From the NCBI GenBank assembly GCA_030848705.1, contig CM061235.1, positions 138,763,228-138,827,227 on the forward strand: 64,000 nucleotides of DNA, written 5' to 3'. Positions 1 to 11,053 of the stretch are shown piece after piece. This stretch comes from Heracleum sosnowskyi. Taxonomy: Eukaryota; Streptophyta; Magnoliopsida; Apiales; Apiaceae. A model generated the notes under the pieces. The model saw only the letters and a program-made list of their open reading frames with translations, searched no databases and had not been told where the DNA came from. The stretch's first letter is position 1. Every line of letters starts with the position of its first letter. A program made the translations under genes and the position numbers.

Positions 1-1625
1 AGGTCGTAATGAAGTCAGACACTGATGCTGATACTGATGAAAGTACTGATGAGGAATCAGATGATGATTCTGACAAAGAACTGGTGCAGGTGATGGCTAT
101 GATGGTTAAAGGTTACAGAAAGATGAGGCATGGCAAATTCAGGAAAGATGGAAGAAAGTCAAAAGGAGATCAATATTCTGACAAGAAAAGCAAACAGAAG
201 AAAATTGATCTTCTCTCAAATATTAAATGTTTCAATTGTGACAAGATGGGTCACTATGCAACTGAATGCAAGAAACCCAAAGTTGGGAAATCTACTGGAA
301 AGGCGCTTGTCACATCAAGCAAAGGATGGATGGATTCTTCTGACTCTGAAGAAGAAGAAGAAGAAGAAGAAACAAACTATGCACTGATGACTGAAATTGA
401 AGAGGCATCTGAAAAGGTACCTAAAACTGCTTATGCTTTTGATACTGATAACATGTGTGAATTAAAATCCTTTCTTAGAAACTTGCACATTAGTTATAAT
501 AATCAGTCTAAGGAGAACATCAGGATTTTTAAAGAAGCATCTGGTATAAAGAAAAGGAATGAGTATTTAGAGGCTGAGTTAGTTATTCTAAAAAATACTC
601 AAAATTTGTGTGACAAACTTAAAGGGATAGAGATAGAACAGATGTTAAAAATAGAATCTCTAGAAGTAGAGTTAAAGAAAGAACGAGAACAAATAAGAGT
701 GTGGACTCATTCTGGTAAACAAACTCATTTACTTATAAATGATAGAAACTGGAAAGAGTGTCTTGGATACAAGAAGAATAAGGCAAAAGAAGATGAAAAT
801 ATCAACTTATCCACTCTTATAAAGTTTGTTCCTGCGAGTGACATGAAAGTCAATTCTACCTTTGAGAAAGGATCAAGTTCTAATATTGAATTAATCTCTG
901 AGGAAGAAATAGAAACTGTTTCTGATACAGAAATTAATTCAATTATAGAAACTGAATCTACTGATACACTTTGTTCTAAAATCAGCACTAAAACTTCTGT
1001 TAAGACTGATGCTAAAATTTGCACTGAGACTGTCAAGAAAAGAATCACAAAAGAAAAGAACATATGACATCTCTCCTCTGGTAAGTTAAAGAAAAAGATT
1101 AATGCAGTGACATGTAAGAAAAATGAGAAGATTCCCAAAAGGCACAAGAATGGAAAACTAGGTATAGACAAGTCTAACAATTATAAATATATTCCTAATT
1201 CTCCAAGAAAGACATGTCGTACCTGTGGTAATACTAATCATCTTGCCATTGATTGCAGGAAGAATAAAAAGAGGAGAGTTGAAATTTCTATTTCTGATGT
1301 TAGGAGTAGAAATGTTAATTATAAACCACAGAATCCTTGTTCTCACTGTGGTAGCAAATGGAATTCAGTTTATACATGTACTAGTTATCACAATTTTTAC
1401 CATGATAATTATGTTCCTTTGCCTAAATTCAATAAAGGTGTAAATTCTAGTGATAGATTGGTTTTGTTAACTAGAAATGTGTATGTTAAGAAAGACTCTG
1501 TTAAATCAAGTTCAAGTGGAGTTAATTCAGTTGAAAATGATTTAAAGAAAAATTCCGCTGCAAATCTTAACAAGAAATTGAAAAACATGACCCAACAAGT
1601 GTGGGCTCTTAAAAATTCTAACTGA
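1..1625 (+). pseudogene. gag: Gag of element A (3' part), decayed
   Basis: This is the nucleocapsid part of Gag, which coats the element RNA. One reading frame runs from before the window to 1625. It holds a first CCHC zinc knuckle, CFNCDKMGHYATEC, at 228-269, an acidic Asp/Glu tract (about 345-375), a Leu/Glu-rich helical stretch (about 540-700), a second knuckle, CRTCGNTNHLAIDC, at 1215-1256, and a third knuckle-like CSHC...C at 1338-1379 in which the expected His is Asn. A TGA at 1065-1067 breaks the frame. TGA codons at 1623 and 1635 separate Gag from the protease. The segment at 15-60 is a Thr-Asp repeat coded by ACTGATG units. Two CCHC knuckles plus a third degenerate one fit Sirevirus Gag. 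Confidence 0.88.
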
Positions 1626-3425
1626 TTGAATAAATGATTGCAGGGCAACAGGAAAAATGTTCTAGTTCTGGATAGTGGATGTTCAGGAAACATGACTGGA
1701 AACAAGGCCCTGCTGTCAGACTTTGAGAGGAATTCTGGACCAAAGGTATCCTATGGAGATGGCAATATAGGATATACTTTGGGATATGGAAACATTATAA
1801 TTGGAAATGTCATCATTCAGAACGTAGCTCTGGTAGAAGGACTGAAGCACAATCTCTTGAGCATCAGTCAAATTACAGACAGAGGTTATCATGTCAATTT
1901 TTATGAATCTCACTGTGAAATAACAAGTAAGAAGGATGGAAAAGTGATTCTTACGGGTTATAGACGTGGTAACATATATGAAGCCAACTTACATTCTGCT
2001 ACTGATGGGAAAATGACGTGTCTTCTATCGAAGGCATCAGTAGATGAGAGTTGGAACTGGCATAAGAAGCTATCTCATTTGAATTTCAATAACATCAATG
2101 AGTTAGTAAGAAAGGACTTAGTGAGAGGTCTCCCAAAAGCGATGTATTCCCCTGATGGACTCTGTGACTACTGTCAAAAGTCAAAGCAAAAGAGAATCAG
2201 CTTCAAAAGTAAATCAGAATACTCAATAGACACGGCTTATCACCTGCTACATCTGGATCTTTTTGGTCCTGTGAATGTAATGTCTATTAACAAGAAAAGG
2301 TATACTCTGGTAATTGTTAATGAGTATACAAGATTCACATGGGTATACTTTCTGCATAAAAAGAGTGAAACACCAGAGATTCTGATAGAGCATGTCAAAT
2401 TGCTGGAGAATGGATCAAGCAACAAAGTCAAAGTTCTTTGAAGTGATAATGGAACTGAGTTTAAAAACTCAACAATGGAAGAATTCTGCAAATCAAAAGG
2501 AATTGTGCAGCAATTCTCCGCTCCTGGTACTCCTCAACAGAATGGAGTAGTTGAGAGGAAAAACAGAACTCTAATTGAAGCTGGAAGAACAATGATGGAA
2601 GAAGAAAAGATGCCAACTTACTTTTGGGCAGAAGCTGTCAACACTGCATGCTATACTCAGAACTGTACTCTGATCACAAGACATGGCAAGAATCCATATC
2701 AGATGATAAATGGAAAGAAACCAAGCTTAAAACACTTGCACGTGTTTGGGTGTAAATGCTTCATTTTGCGGACACATCCAGAACAGCTTGGAAAGTTTGA
2801 GACAAAAGCAGATGAATGAATTTTTATTGGATATCCTGATTCGACAAAAGCTTTCAAGGTATATAATCTGAGAACTAAGATTGTGAATGTCTCAGTAAAT
2901 GTATCATTTGATGACAGGAAAATTACTGGAATAAATGAAGATACTCGTGAAGAATTGATATTTGGGGATGAACTAGAAGCTGAAATCAGTAGTGATGATA
3001 TTGAGGGGGAGCCTAATGATATCATAAATACTACTGATAATACTATAAATGAATCTCTTGAGAACAACTCTTCTACAGATACTGATGGAAGTACTGATAA
3101 CAGCACTAATGCAAGTACTGATAGTACATCAGGAGATATCCATCAGAGAAACTCCAATTCCAGCGAATCTTATCAGGACACTGATGCAGGGGGAGCTTCT
3201 CAAACAACTCAAGAAAGTTCTTTTGAGGAAGACATTGATGCAGGGGAGCATCAAGTTCAAGAACTCAGTTACCTTCAACAAGAAGATGGACACAAGCGCA
3301 TCCTCCTAATCTCATTATTGGAGATCCTGATGCTGGTATTCAAACAAGAAATGCTACTCAGAATGAGTGTCTGTTTCATAACTTTCTTTCACAGGAAGAA
3401 CCAAAGAAAATTGAAGATGCTTTGA
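1626..3425 (+). pseudogene. pol: Protease and integrase of element A, decayed
   Basis: This is the first half of copia pol. The aspartic protease active site is DSGCS, with Asp at 1671-1673. The GAG-pre-integrase zinc module follows, with WHKKLSHL near 2058 and CDYC near 2163. The integrase core keeps its catalytic triad: Asp in HLDLFGPV (2256-2258), Asp in SDNGTEF (2444-2446) and Glu in VERKNRTL (2553-2555). The frame is the same as Gag's. It is interrupted by TGA at 2439, directly before SDNGTEF where this family normally has Arg, and by TGA at 2817. A shift of frame near 3370-3400 separates it from reverse transcriptase. Between integrase and RT (2940-3390) is a low-complexity Ser/Thr/Asp linker again rich in TACTGAT codons. 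Confidence 0.9.
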
Positions 3426-4921
3426 AAGATGCTGATTGGGTAACAACAATGCAAGAGGAACTCAACGAGTTTGAAAGAAATGAAGTCTGGAAACTGGTTC
3501 CAAGACCCAAAAATAGATCTATTGTGGGAACTAAATGGGTGTTCAGAAACAAAACTGATTCTGATGGAGTAATCACAAGGAACAAGGCCAGACTTGTAGT
3601 AAAAGGGTATTCTCAGCAAGAAGGCATAGATTACGACGAAACATTTGCTCCAGTCGCTAGATTGGAGGCCATCAGAATATTCCTAGCATATGCTGCACAT
3701 ATGAAATTCAAGGTCTTTCAGATGGATGTTAAGAGTGCCTTCTTAAATGGAGAACTGAAGGAAGAAGTTTATGTTGAGCAACCTCCAAGGTTTGTTGATC
3801 CCAAATATCCAGATCATGTGTATAGACTGGATAAAGCTCTGTATGGACTCAAGCAAGCACCACGGGCCTGGTATGAAACGCTTACTCAGTTTCTTCTTGA
3901 TAGTGGATTCACACGAGGCACCATTGATAGAACTCTGTTTTATATCCAAAAAGGCAAAGACTTGCTCTTAGTCCAGATATATGTAGATGACATAATCTTT
4001 GGATCTACTAATGCTACAATGTGTCAGAAGTTTGCTAAGTTGATGCAGTCAAGATATCAGATGAGCATGATGGGAGAAATGAGCTATTTTCTGGGGTTGC
4101 AAGTAAAACAAACTGATGAAGGGATTTTTATCAATCAGTCCAAGTACACTAGAAACTTGCTTAAGAAATTCAACATGCAAGACAGTGCTCCTGCCAGTAC
4201 TCCCATGGCTACTGCCACCAAACTTGACTCTAAGGAAGGAATTGAAGTGGATATCACAAGCTATAGAGGAATGATTGGTTCTCTCCTCTATCTTACTGCC
4301 AGTAGGCCAGATATTATGTTCACAACTTGTCTCTGTGCAAGATTTCAGTCCCAACCACGAGAACCGCATCTGATAGCTGTAAAGAGGATATTTCGATATC
4401 TTAAAGGGACACCAAATCTTGGTTTATGGTATCCCAGAGCATCAGACTTCACACTGATAGGATACTCTGATGCTGATTTTGCTGGTTGTAAGATTGACAG
4501 GAAAAGCACTTCTGGTAGCTGTCAATTTTTAGGTGGTCGACTGGTTTCATGGTTCAGTAAGAAGTAGAAGTCAATTTCTACTTCGACTGCAGAAGCTGAG
4601 TACATAGCTGTAGGAAGCTGCTGTGCTCAGATATTATGGATGCAGAATCAACTGCTGGATTACGGTTTGCACTTTTCTAAAATTCCTATTTATTGTGATA
4701 ATCAAAGTGCTATTGCAATGACAGGAAATCCATTCCAACACTCGCTGACCAAGCATATCAGTATCAGGTATCACTTTATTCGTGAACATGTGATGGAAGG
4801 AACGATTGAACTTCATTTTGTTCCCACAGATCAACAACTGGCTGATATATTCACTAAGCCTCTGACAGAGGCAGTCTTTACTAAACTTGTGAATGAACTT
4901 GTAATGATTACAAGCGAGTAA
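3393..4921 (+). pseudogene. pol: Reverse transcriptase and RNase H of element A, one stop
   Basis: The RT domain copies element RNA into DNA and RNase H removes the RNA strand. An open frame runs from about 3422 to 4567 and continues in the same frame to 4921. RT motifs in order are KARLVVKGYSQQEGIDYDE, the catalytic QMDVKSAFLNG (about 3718), the LYGLKQAPRAWYE block (about 3838) and an intact YVDD at 3980-3991. RNase H follows, with YSDADFAGC (about 4460), KSTSGSCQF, AEAEY and KHISIRYHFIREH. The single defect is TAG at 4565-4567 inside KK(stop)KSIS, where relatives have Gln (CAG). This is the best preserved gene of element A. The family-specific DIFTKPL motif and the natural stop lie at about 4845-4921. 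Confidence 0.93.
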
Positions 4922-4924
4922 CAC

Positions 4925-5110
4925 CTGATACTTGATACTGATTATTGCTACTGATGGTTGAAACTGATACCAGTACTGATGGGAAGGAATGATGCTAAGT
5001 ACTGATGGTCACAAATGATAATTGGTACTGATGAGTAGGTTGTTTTATTGTTTAAAGTGATATCATTTCTTTTACTTTGCAATTCATGTGAGATACTGAT
5101 GATTTTAGTT
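4925..5110 (+). repeat. Cluster of TACTGAT(G) motifs in the pol-env spacer of A
   Basis: At least six copies of TACTGAT, mostly TACTGATG, occur in about 180 bases just after the pol stop codon. Spacing is irregular (about 15-60 bases) and no long unit repeats, so this is not an ordinary tandem repeat. The reverse complement CATCAGTA occurs in A's own LTR at about 10623, and the same heptamer is abundant in A's low-complexity coding parts. The spacing and strand consistency suggest protein-binding sites; that role is inferred. Confidence 0.7.
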
Positions 5111-5390
5111 TTGATGATTGGTTCTTGTTTAAGCATTCATTAAAATAATTGCGGTAAAATGTAAAGCCAAACAATGGATTTTTTTTTCATTAATTGATTT
5201 AAACAAACTTTACATTCATACAATCTCATACATTTGTCTAGCTAATCTCTCTCTTGAATCCTACTCACTATGTTTACAGAGAGATGCCTTACTAACCAGG
5301 ACAAGTACCTAAATGCATACATCAGAGGCAGAAGAGCTAGAGCCAGAAGCTATTGTGTGCTCTTGCCTCTGATGACAACAACTTGTTTGT

Positions 5391-5786
5391 TCAAATGGTC
5401 ATAATACCATATGCAATGTCAAGGGTTTGACATCTTCCTGATGTTGAATCATCATCATCGTCTCGTTTTCTCCTTCCTGCTTGCAGCTTGCAGGATTCCA
5501 AGAAAATTTCATCCTCAGAACCCTCCAAGTAGCTCTTTCGGAGGAGTAACAGACAGGTCTCCGCAGCTAGATCATCCGCGAGGATGGGCGCATCATATGG
5601 CCCAGGACGGATGATGTGAATATGGGGATTGGAGATAGGACCTTCAGCAATCTCATCGTCGACGATGAGACCTTCATCATTCAAGAATGTTAAAACAAGC
5701 AACTCGTCAATCAGATAGTTTGCTTGTTGTTCCCAGTTCATATTCAAGAAATCTTCGACAACCATGAATTCAAAGATTCCTGCCAT
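5391..5786 (-). CDS. Antisense small ORF (131 aa) in the pol-env spacer of A
   Basis: This is an uninterrupted 131-codon ORF on the strand opposite to the element. It starts at ATG 5784-5786 and ends within the spacer. I do not recognise the protein. It is strongly acidic, with DDEIAEG, ADDLAAE and GSEDE segments, plus a basic GRRKR followed by five Asp. GRRKR could be a nuclear localisation signal. No membrane helix or signal peptide is visible. It is remarkable that it is open while every sense gene of A carries stops. A TATAAAA box on the same strand lies about 65 bases upstream. Element C has a different acidic small ORF at the same relative place, but in sense orientation. It may be a real accessory gene or a chance survivor. 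Confidence 0.5.
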   Translation of the reverse strand: MAGIFEFMVVEDFLNMNWEQQANYLIDELLVLTFLNDEGLIVDDEIAEGPISNPHIHIIRPGPYDAPILADDLAAETCLLLLRKSYLEGSEDEIFLESCKLQAGRRKRDDDDDSTSGRCQTLDIAYGIMTI

Positions 5787-5850
5787 TTGATGTGTGGTAT
5801 TATTCTTTTCTCAAAGATATATATATTGACTGTTGTCACAATGCTCAGGC

Positions 5851-5857
5851 TTTTATA
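5851..5857 (-). promoter_or_regulatory. TATA box for the antisense ORF
   Basis: On the minus strand the context is ACTATAAAAGCC, a near-perfect plant TATA box. A start site 25-32 bases downstream would fall near 5820-5826. That leaves a short leader of roughly 35-40 bases before the ATG at 5786, which is a normal arrangement for a plant promoter. There is no experimental evidence. Confidence 0.5.
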
Positions 5858-6148
5858 GTATACAACAGGGCAACTGAAAGGTCTAACATGATGCCAGGCT
5901 CGAAGCTATGGGAATAGTAAAATGTGGAGTTCCAAGACATTCATTATTCTTCTGACTGTTGGACTACTTCGCACTTTATTATTTTTTTACCTAGAGATTT
6001 TAAAATCGATAATTCTACTATTGATTTTTCTTATCTAAAATAGCTGATTGCAGGATATTTTGAGTGCATGTCTTGCTGCCAGGTGTCCCCACGCATGCTT
6101 GTTGGACAACAGCCGGAGTGACTTCATATACATCATTTCTGGGGACAC

Positions 6149-9100
6149 TTGGGCAGTCCCACCTCATTTACCCCATTCTTTTCTGAGAACATACTTCGGG
6201 AGTTTTTCACCTTAATTGGGTATCATGGTGATATGACTCAGATGGGAAAACTGGTGCGGACTAAGCTTCGTCAAGAATGGAACTTTTACTTTGATTCCAT
6301 TGGCAAATGCTTCATGAACAAGAGCTCAAATTTTGACGCTCTAACTCAGGCTACACAGAACATAGGGTATTCTCTGATCTATGGCTATGATGTTAATATT
6401 GCTAGTATGCTAATTGATTCAATCGGTAGTGGAGTTACTGAAAATAGGGAAGTTGTCTACTTTGGTAAATTTCTTCACTTGATTTTTTACTACATGTGCC
6501 CTAATGTTGTTTTTCGTGAAGATAACATGTTGCCTGTCTTTCAGAATACTCCTCGCTCTTTTCAGGAGTATATTTTAAAAGGTCGACAAATGTTTCTTGG
6601 TAATGTTGTGTATCCTAAACAGGTCAGGCAGCTTCTACGACAGAGACTGCCTACGGTTTATGGAATTGCTCTTAGTACTATGACTCAGAGGTCTGCTGCT
6701 GATACCCCCTCTGGATCTAACCCATGTACACAACCAAAACAGTTTACCAAACACTTGTTCCCCACCTCTGATGGCTCTCAAAAGCAATCAGTTGTAAGAC
6801 ACACAAGGTTAGCAAAATCTGTTCGACATTCTCAGTCGTCAGGATCAAGGACCTTGTTACCACAAGCCTCCCAAAATTTGGAGAAACAAGGTGATCAACT
6901 AGTTGGCATGGCATCCAACATTTTGGCCACACGGAGAAAGCGTACAACTGTTGTTGAGTCTAATACTGATGATGAAGATGATGACAATGTGCCTTTGTCT
7001 ACCATTTTTAAGTTATCAGCTACTGATGCCACTGCCGTTTCTCAAGACAGTCAATCATTTCCATCACCAAAACGACGCAGATTGAGAAAATCTATCAGTA
7101 CTTCTCATTCTGCTAGGGTTGCTGTCTTACCTCAAGCTTTGCATGATACTGTTACTGTTCCTGCTACTGATGCTTCTGATGAACAACTATCTCCTCATAA
7201 AGTCGTGATTTCTGATTCTAGTCCTCCTGCATCTCCAAAAGGGAGATCTGTCGATATGTCCCATGATCAAGTCATGAGGCTGGAAGAAGCAGCAAGAAAA
7301 GAGATTGCTGAGGCTGCAGGAACGAAAAGAAAACTTTGTTTTCAAAGAATCAAGAAAAGGCATGTCAAGGCACGGACATCCTATGCTCCTATCATTGATC
7401 TGGATACACAAGAACCCGGTTGTCAAAGTGAACTGGCAGTCCTCATTGACCAAGCCCCATAAGAATCATCTACTCAAAGGGTAGCTGCAGGCATGGAGCA
7501 ACCTCCTTCAACTTCTGAGGAATTGATTCCTGACGTTGCTCAAGGGTCTCTTCACAATTTTTTCACCGCTCAGTTTGATGATTCTATAGCTCAGGAACAT
7601 CCATAAGAATTTCCTGATGTAGTTGCTTCTGATTCTTTGGTCACACAAGAACCATCTTCTGATGCAAACCAACTTCAAGGACTGGACACACAAGAACCTT
7701 CAGATCTCTCTTCTGAAACAATCACTACTGTCCTGGCTCCACAAGAACCTTTCATTCAAAGTATGGAAGAAGGCCCAATTCATGACAATCAAGTTCTTCT
7801 GATTTCTCCACTATCCTCTCTCCCTATGGACATTGAGGAATCAGGTAATGTTTCTGATCCTAATACAGCTATGGTTATCTATTCTCCTAGTGTGATTATG
7901 ATTACTGATAGATCCTTTCTTGAGGAAACCCCTATCAGTATGACTCCACTCCACCCTTCTCTGCCATCTCTTATTTCTTCGTTTCTGAGTGCTCTGAGCC
8001 TTTTTCGTGAGACGGAGAGAAAAGATTTAGAGAAAAACAGAATGATTGAGAGGCAGTCTCCTGAACTGGCAAAAGGAGAGGTAGAATTGAGTGTGGATGC
8101 TTTGCATTCCAGAGAGGAAATTCGTACTCTTAAAAGTACGGATGATGTGTTGGTGAGCAGTGATGAGATCACTGGAAAAGAACAGAGAGACTTAGGAATT
8201 GTGGGTTTTCCTGCTGGTACATCTAATCATGCAGGTTCGCTTACTCCGGATGTTTCTGGTGCTTCTGATGATTCTAATAATGACGATTCTGCTCCTGATG
8301 ATTCCTCTGCTGATCTTCTGACAAGGCATAGGCGTGGCCAATGGGATCATTCTTGGACTGATCCTGACTCGCCTGTTGGCATTAGTAATGCTCATCATCA
8401 CTTGGCTATTGCTTTCCAGGAGATTAGGAATGTTGATCTTCAATCTCATCTTAAAGGAACCTCTCTTATGCTTAAGGCTATTTTTGAGGGGATTGTTGAT
8501 GTCAAGACTACTACTGCTAAGAGCATTGCTGATGTTGTGGAGAATCATGCTAACTCAGTTCTTCGTCAGTCCAGAAATTTTTCTTCTGTTCATAAGGATC
8601 AAGTTTCTCTTGAACAAAGGATTGACGTTCTGGAAAAGAAGGTTGCATCTATGGATGCTAAACTTGACTTACTTATCTCTGCTCTTGTTCCTGATGCTGG
8701 TACTAATGCCAAAAAGGGGGAGAAAGTACTGTCAACCAAATGCTCTCCTGAGTTAACTGTTCAATAGAAGGATGATGCTCCTAATGGAGGCTCAAGTCAG
8801 AAGAAGATAATTACTGATTCTGATGCTGCTACTAACTCAAAAATCTCTATGACTAAGGAGAGTCATAACACTCAAGTCTCTGGGTCTAGGTCTGGAATTC
8901 AATCTCAAGATATTATAGTGACAACCATTGATCAAGCAAAGAATTTTCATCAAACTCTGAACATTGATGGAATAGAATACACTGTACACTATAAAGATCC
9001 CAGACTTGAAGCGTTTGATGAGCAGCAAGCCAGGAAGCTTCTTCAAGAAATGTATCCTGATGAAGATATAGAAGAAATGGTTGAAGCTCAAAAGCTGGAG

Positions 9101-10521
9101 TATGAGATGTTAAAATCTCATAAGGAGACTGTCAGGAGTGGAAGGAGGAGCAACAGAACCAGAGGTAGAGGTCATGGTAGAGGAAGAGGGATATCTACCA
9201 AGCTGATGACAGAACCTCAGAAAGGAATAATAATCAGAGAAGGATCAAACAGAAAAGTTTCTTCTGAACAACCTTCAATTTCAGTAAGTAGAAAAGGAAA
9301 AGAAGTGCTTGAAGGTCCCTCTCAACTAAGGGTTGCTCATATACATGAGGAAGAAGAAGAGGAAGATGATGTTCCTTTGATCAGAAGAGGAGGGAGAGGT
9401 CAAGCAGATTCAAAGAATGATAGACAGATATTTCTTGTAAAAACTTCGTTGAATGTTGAAGTTGTTAAGCAGGCTGAGAAAGATTACTTTAATTCTTTAC
9501 AAAGACAAAGTTTCACTAAATCTGGAAATAGGCTTCAAGAATATCTGAGAAGGAAGGAAGAAGTCACTCGAAGTTTAAGGAGTGGTTATGATTTCAGAAA
9601 ACACAAAGGCTACAAAGGAAAAGGTTATGATGTCAGAGATGATAAATCTAAACTTCAGATCAATGAAGTATTTCAGTCAAGTGGACATCTCAAAAGCCTT
9701 TCTGATGTTTCTAATGTTAGTGGATCTGAAAATTTCAAGAAGTCTTATGAAGGGTTTGTGAAAAAGAAGAATGAATGTCGACGGACAGGGACGAGTGGAG
9801 GAATTGGTCATCCTGATGCCGAAATAATTCCTCAGACAGCATCATATGATCAAGCATGTCTAACAGAAAATCTGAGTGATAAAGTTACTCAAAGGCATCT
9901 TGATAAGCTTATTTATGTTCAAATGGTGTATGATGTTTATGATGGAAATCTGCCTAAAGAGAAGTTAGTGTATTTTCTTAAGGGTGGATCAACATTTGTA
10001 CTGACAGATCTGGATATCTCAATGAAGAACTTGGAAGAATTTAGGTATGTACTATATATGTTTATTCCTAAAGATGATCTGTGTGAAAAATGGAGAAAGA
10101 AGATTCAATCCAGTATTAACTTGCAATTGATGATGCTGAATTTGAAAATACTAGATATGCTCCTAAATACATTGACATGGATGGACAAGAGGTGGAAATG
10201 AAGAAAGGGAGTGCATTCATTGAGAAGACTCTGGGAGTAGAGTATTTGTCTTTCAGTCCTGATAGTGAAAAAGTTAAGCTTGTTTACCTGGATGAAAGAA
10301 TGCTGAGAAGTCTTATTGAAGATCTGAGAGCAACAATTTATCAGACAGACAAAGATGATAAAAGTCTGAGGAAGCTGAGGAGAAAAATGATTGACTTGTT
10401 ATTTGAAAAAGATGATGAGTTGATGAAGCAGTTTCTTCAGAAGAACACAAGGTTCATAAGAGTGTCTGATTATGAAGGATATCTTAAGCAAAATCCTTAT
10501 ATTGATCCTACGAGCATTTGA
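6149..10521 (+). pseudogene. Env-like ORF of element A, broken by three stops and a frameshift
   Basis: This is the long ORF behind pol that is called env-like in Sireviruses; its function is not known. One frame runs from 6149 to 10201, stopped at 7460 (TAA), 7603 (TAA) and 8765 (TAG). A frameshift near 10180 then leads to the last 115 codons, ending at 10521. Domains in order: an N-terminal folded domain (about 6149-6660) that aligns with the ORFs of B and C; a Ser/Thr/Pro/Asp-rich region with the acidic motif DDDNVPLS (about 6975); a conserved ELAKGE...SDEIT block (about 8065-8175); a coiled coil (about 8590-8690); an Arg-Gly-rich stretch, RGRGHGRGRG (about 9160-9195); a second acidic DDVPL motif (about 9370); and a charged C-terminus. 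The N-terminal ~90 residues present in C are missing. I see no signal peptide or membrane helix, so a true envelope role is doubtful. Confidence 0.8.
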
Positions 10522-10578
10522 TTGAAGTTTTGGCATCATTAAATCCAGAGAATATATGCTTTATTTCAGAAAGTATAA

Positions 10579-10590
10579 ATTGGGGGAGAG
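10579..10590 (+). other. Polypurine tract of element A
   Basis: The purine-rich ATTGGGGGAGAG lies directly before the TG that opens the 3' LTR. It serves as the primer for plus-strand DNA synthesis. Similar tracts precede the 3' LTRs of B (17888-17899), the Angela fragment (27210-27221) and C (about 51481-51492). Confidence 0.85.
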
Positions 10591-11052
10591 TGATGGTTTA
10601 ATGAGTGCGTAAGGATTGGATAGCATCAGTACTTGGAGCATCAGGAGCTAACGTCTGATGATGTCATCATCAGTGGCGGTACAAGTCAGGGATATTGATT
10701 GATATTATTCCACAATTTCAGGAAAGGATTGATTTGCAGAAGATGTACTTCACCAAAGCTGTTATAGAAGATAAGCGACAGGAAGATCAATTTAATTTAA
10801 TAAAGATTATCTTTTGTAACAGAATGAGAAGCTGTGTATGTATATAAGGTTTTACGAGAGTAATAGCTTTACACGAGTATTTTTGTAAACCTAGCAGCTC
10901 TTAAGAACACACAGTTTCTTGAGAGAGTTTGTATCAGTTTTTATAAAGATTAATAAAAGCTGGTATTGATTGTTTTAATATATGTTTTAAATAGGTTATT
11001 TTACACGATTATATTCAACCCCCCTTCTATAATTGATATTTACTGGGTAACA
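10591..11052 (+). mobile_element. 3' LTR of element A (462 bp)
   Basis: It begins TGATGG after the polypurine tract and ends GGGTAACA. The U3 part carries CATCAGTA, the reverse of A's motif, and a 19-base palindrome at 10655-10673. A TATA box (TATATAAG, 10841-10848) marks the likely promoter, and AATAAA at 10952-10957 is a possible poly(A) signal. A C-rich box (about 11018-11025) lies some 27 bases before the end, as in the LTRs of B, C and D. The second half resembles solo LTR D: both have GAGAAGCTGTGTA before the TATA box and a CTTGAGAGAG repeat in the leader. Confidence 0.9.
10841..10848 (+). promoter_or_regulatory. TATA box in LTR A
   Basis: TATATAAG stands 250 bases into the LTR and about 110 bases before a poly(A)-like AATAAA. 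This is the expected U3-R layout. It lies 160 bases downstream of the palindrome at 10655 and the CATCAGTA site. Confidence 0.6.
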
Positions 11053-11053
11053 T

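Larger units (their letters stand above)
1..11052 (+). mobile_element. Element A: Sirevirus-type Ty1/copia retrotransposon, 5' end outside window
   Basis: Domain order is gag, protease, integrase, reverse transcriptase, RNase H, which is the copia order. It is followed by a 1.2-kb spacer, a long env-like ORF, a polypurine tract and a 3' LTR. This layout, with an extra long ORF after pol, is typical of the Sirevirus (Maximus/SIRE) lineage. The 5' LTR and the start of gag lie before position 1. The right end, TAACA at 11048-11052, is followed directly by reverse transcriptase codons of another copia element, so A is inserted in element B. The expected 5-bp target duplication (TGATA, 11053-11057) cannot be confirmed without the left end. 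All ORFs are broken, so this copy cannot move by itself. Confidence 0.93.

Noticed and set aside
1623..1650. Splice acceptor-like TGATTGCAG between gag and protease of A, and a similar one near 6050
   Set aside because: No matching donor that would restore a frame was found, and in-frame stops from decay explain the break equally well.
6149..10521. Envelope glycoprotein in the strict sense
   Set aside because: No signal peptide, membrane anchor or glycoprotein motif is visible; only the family label env-like is kept.
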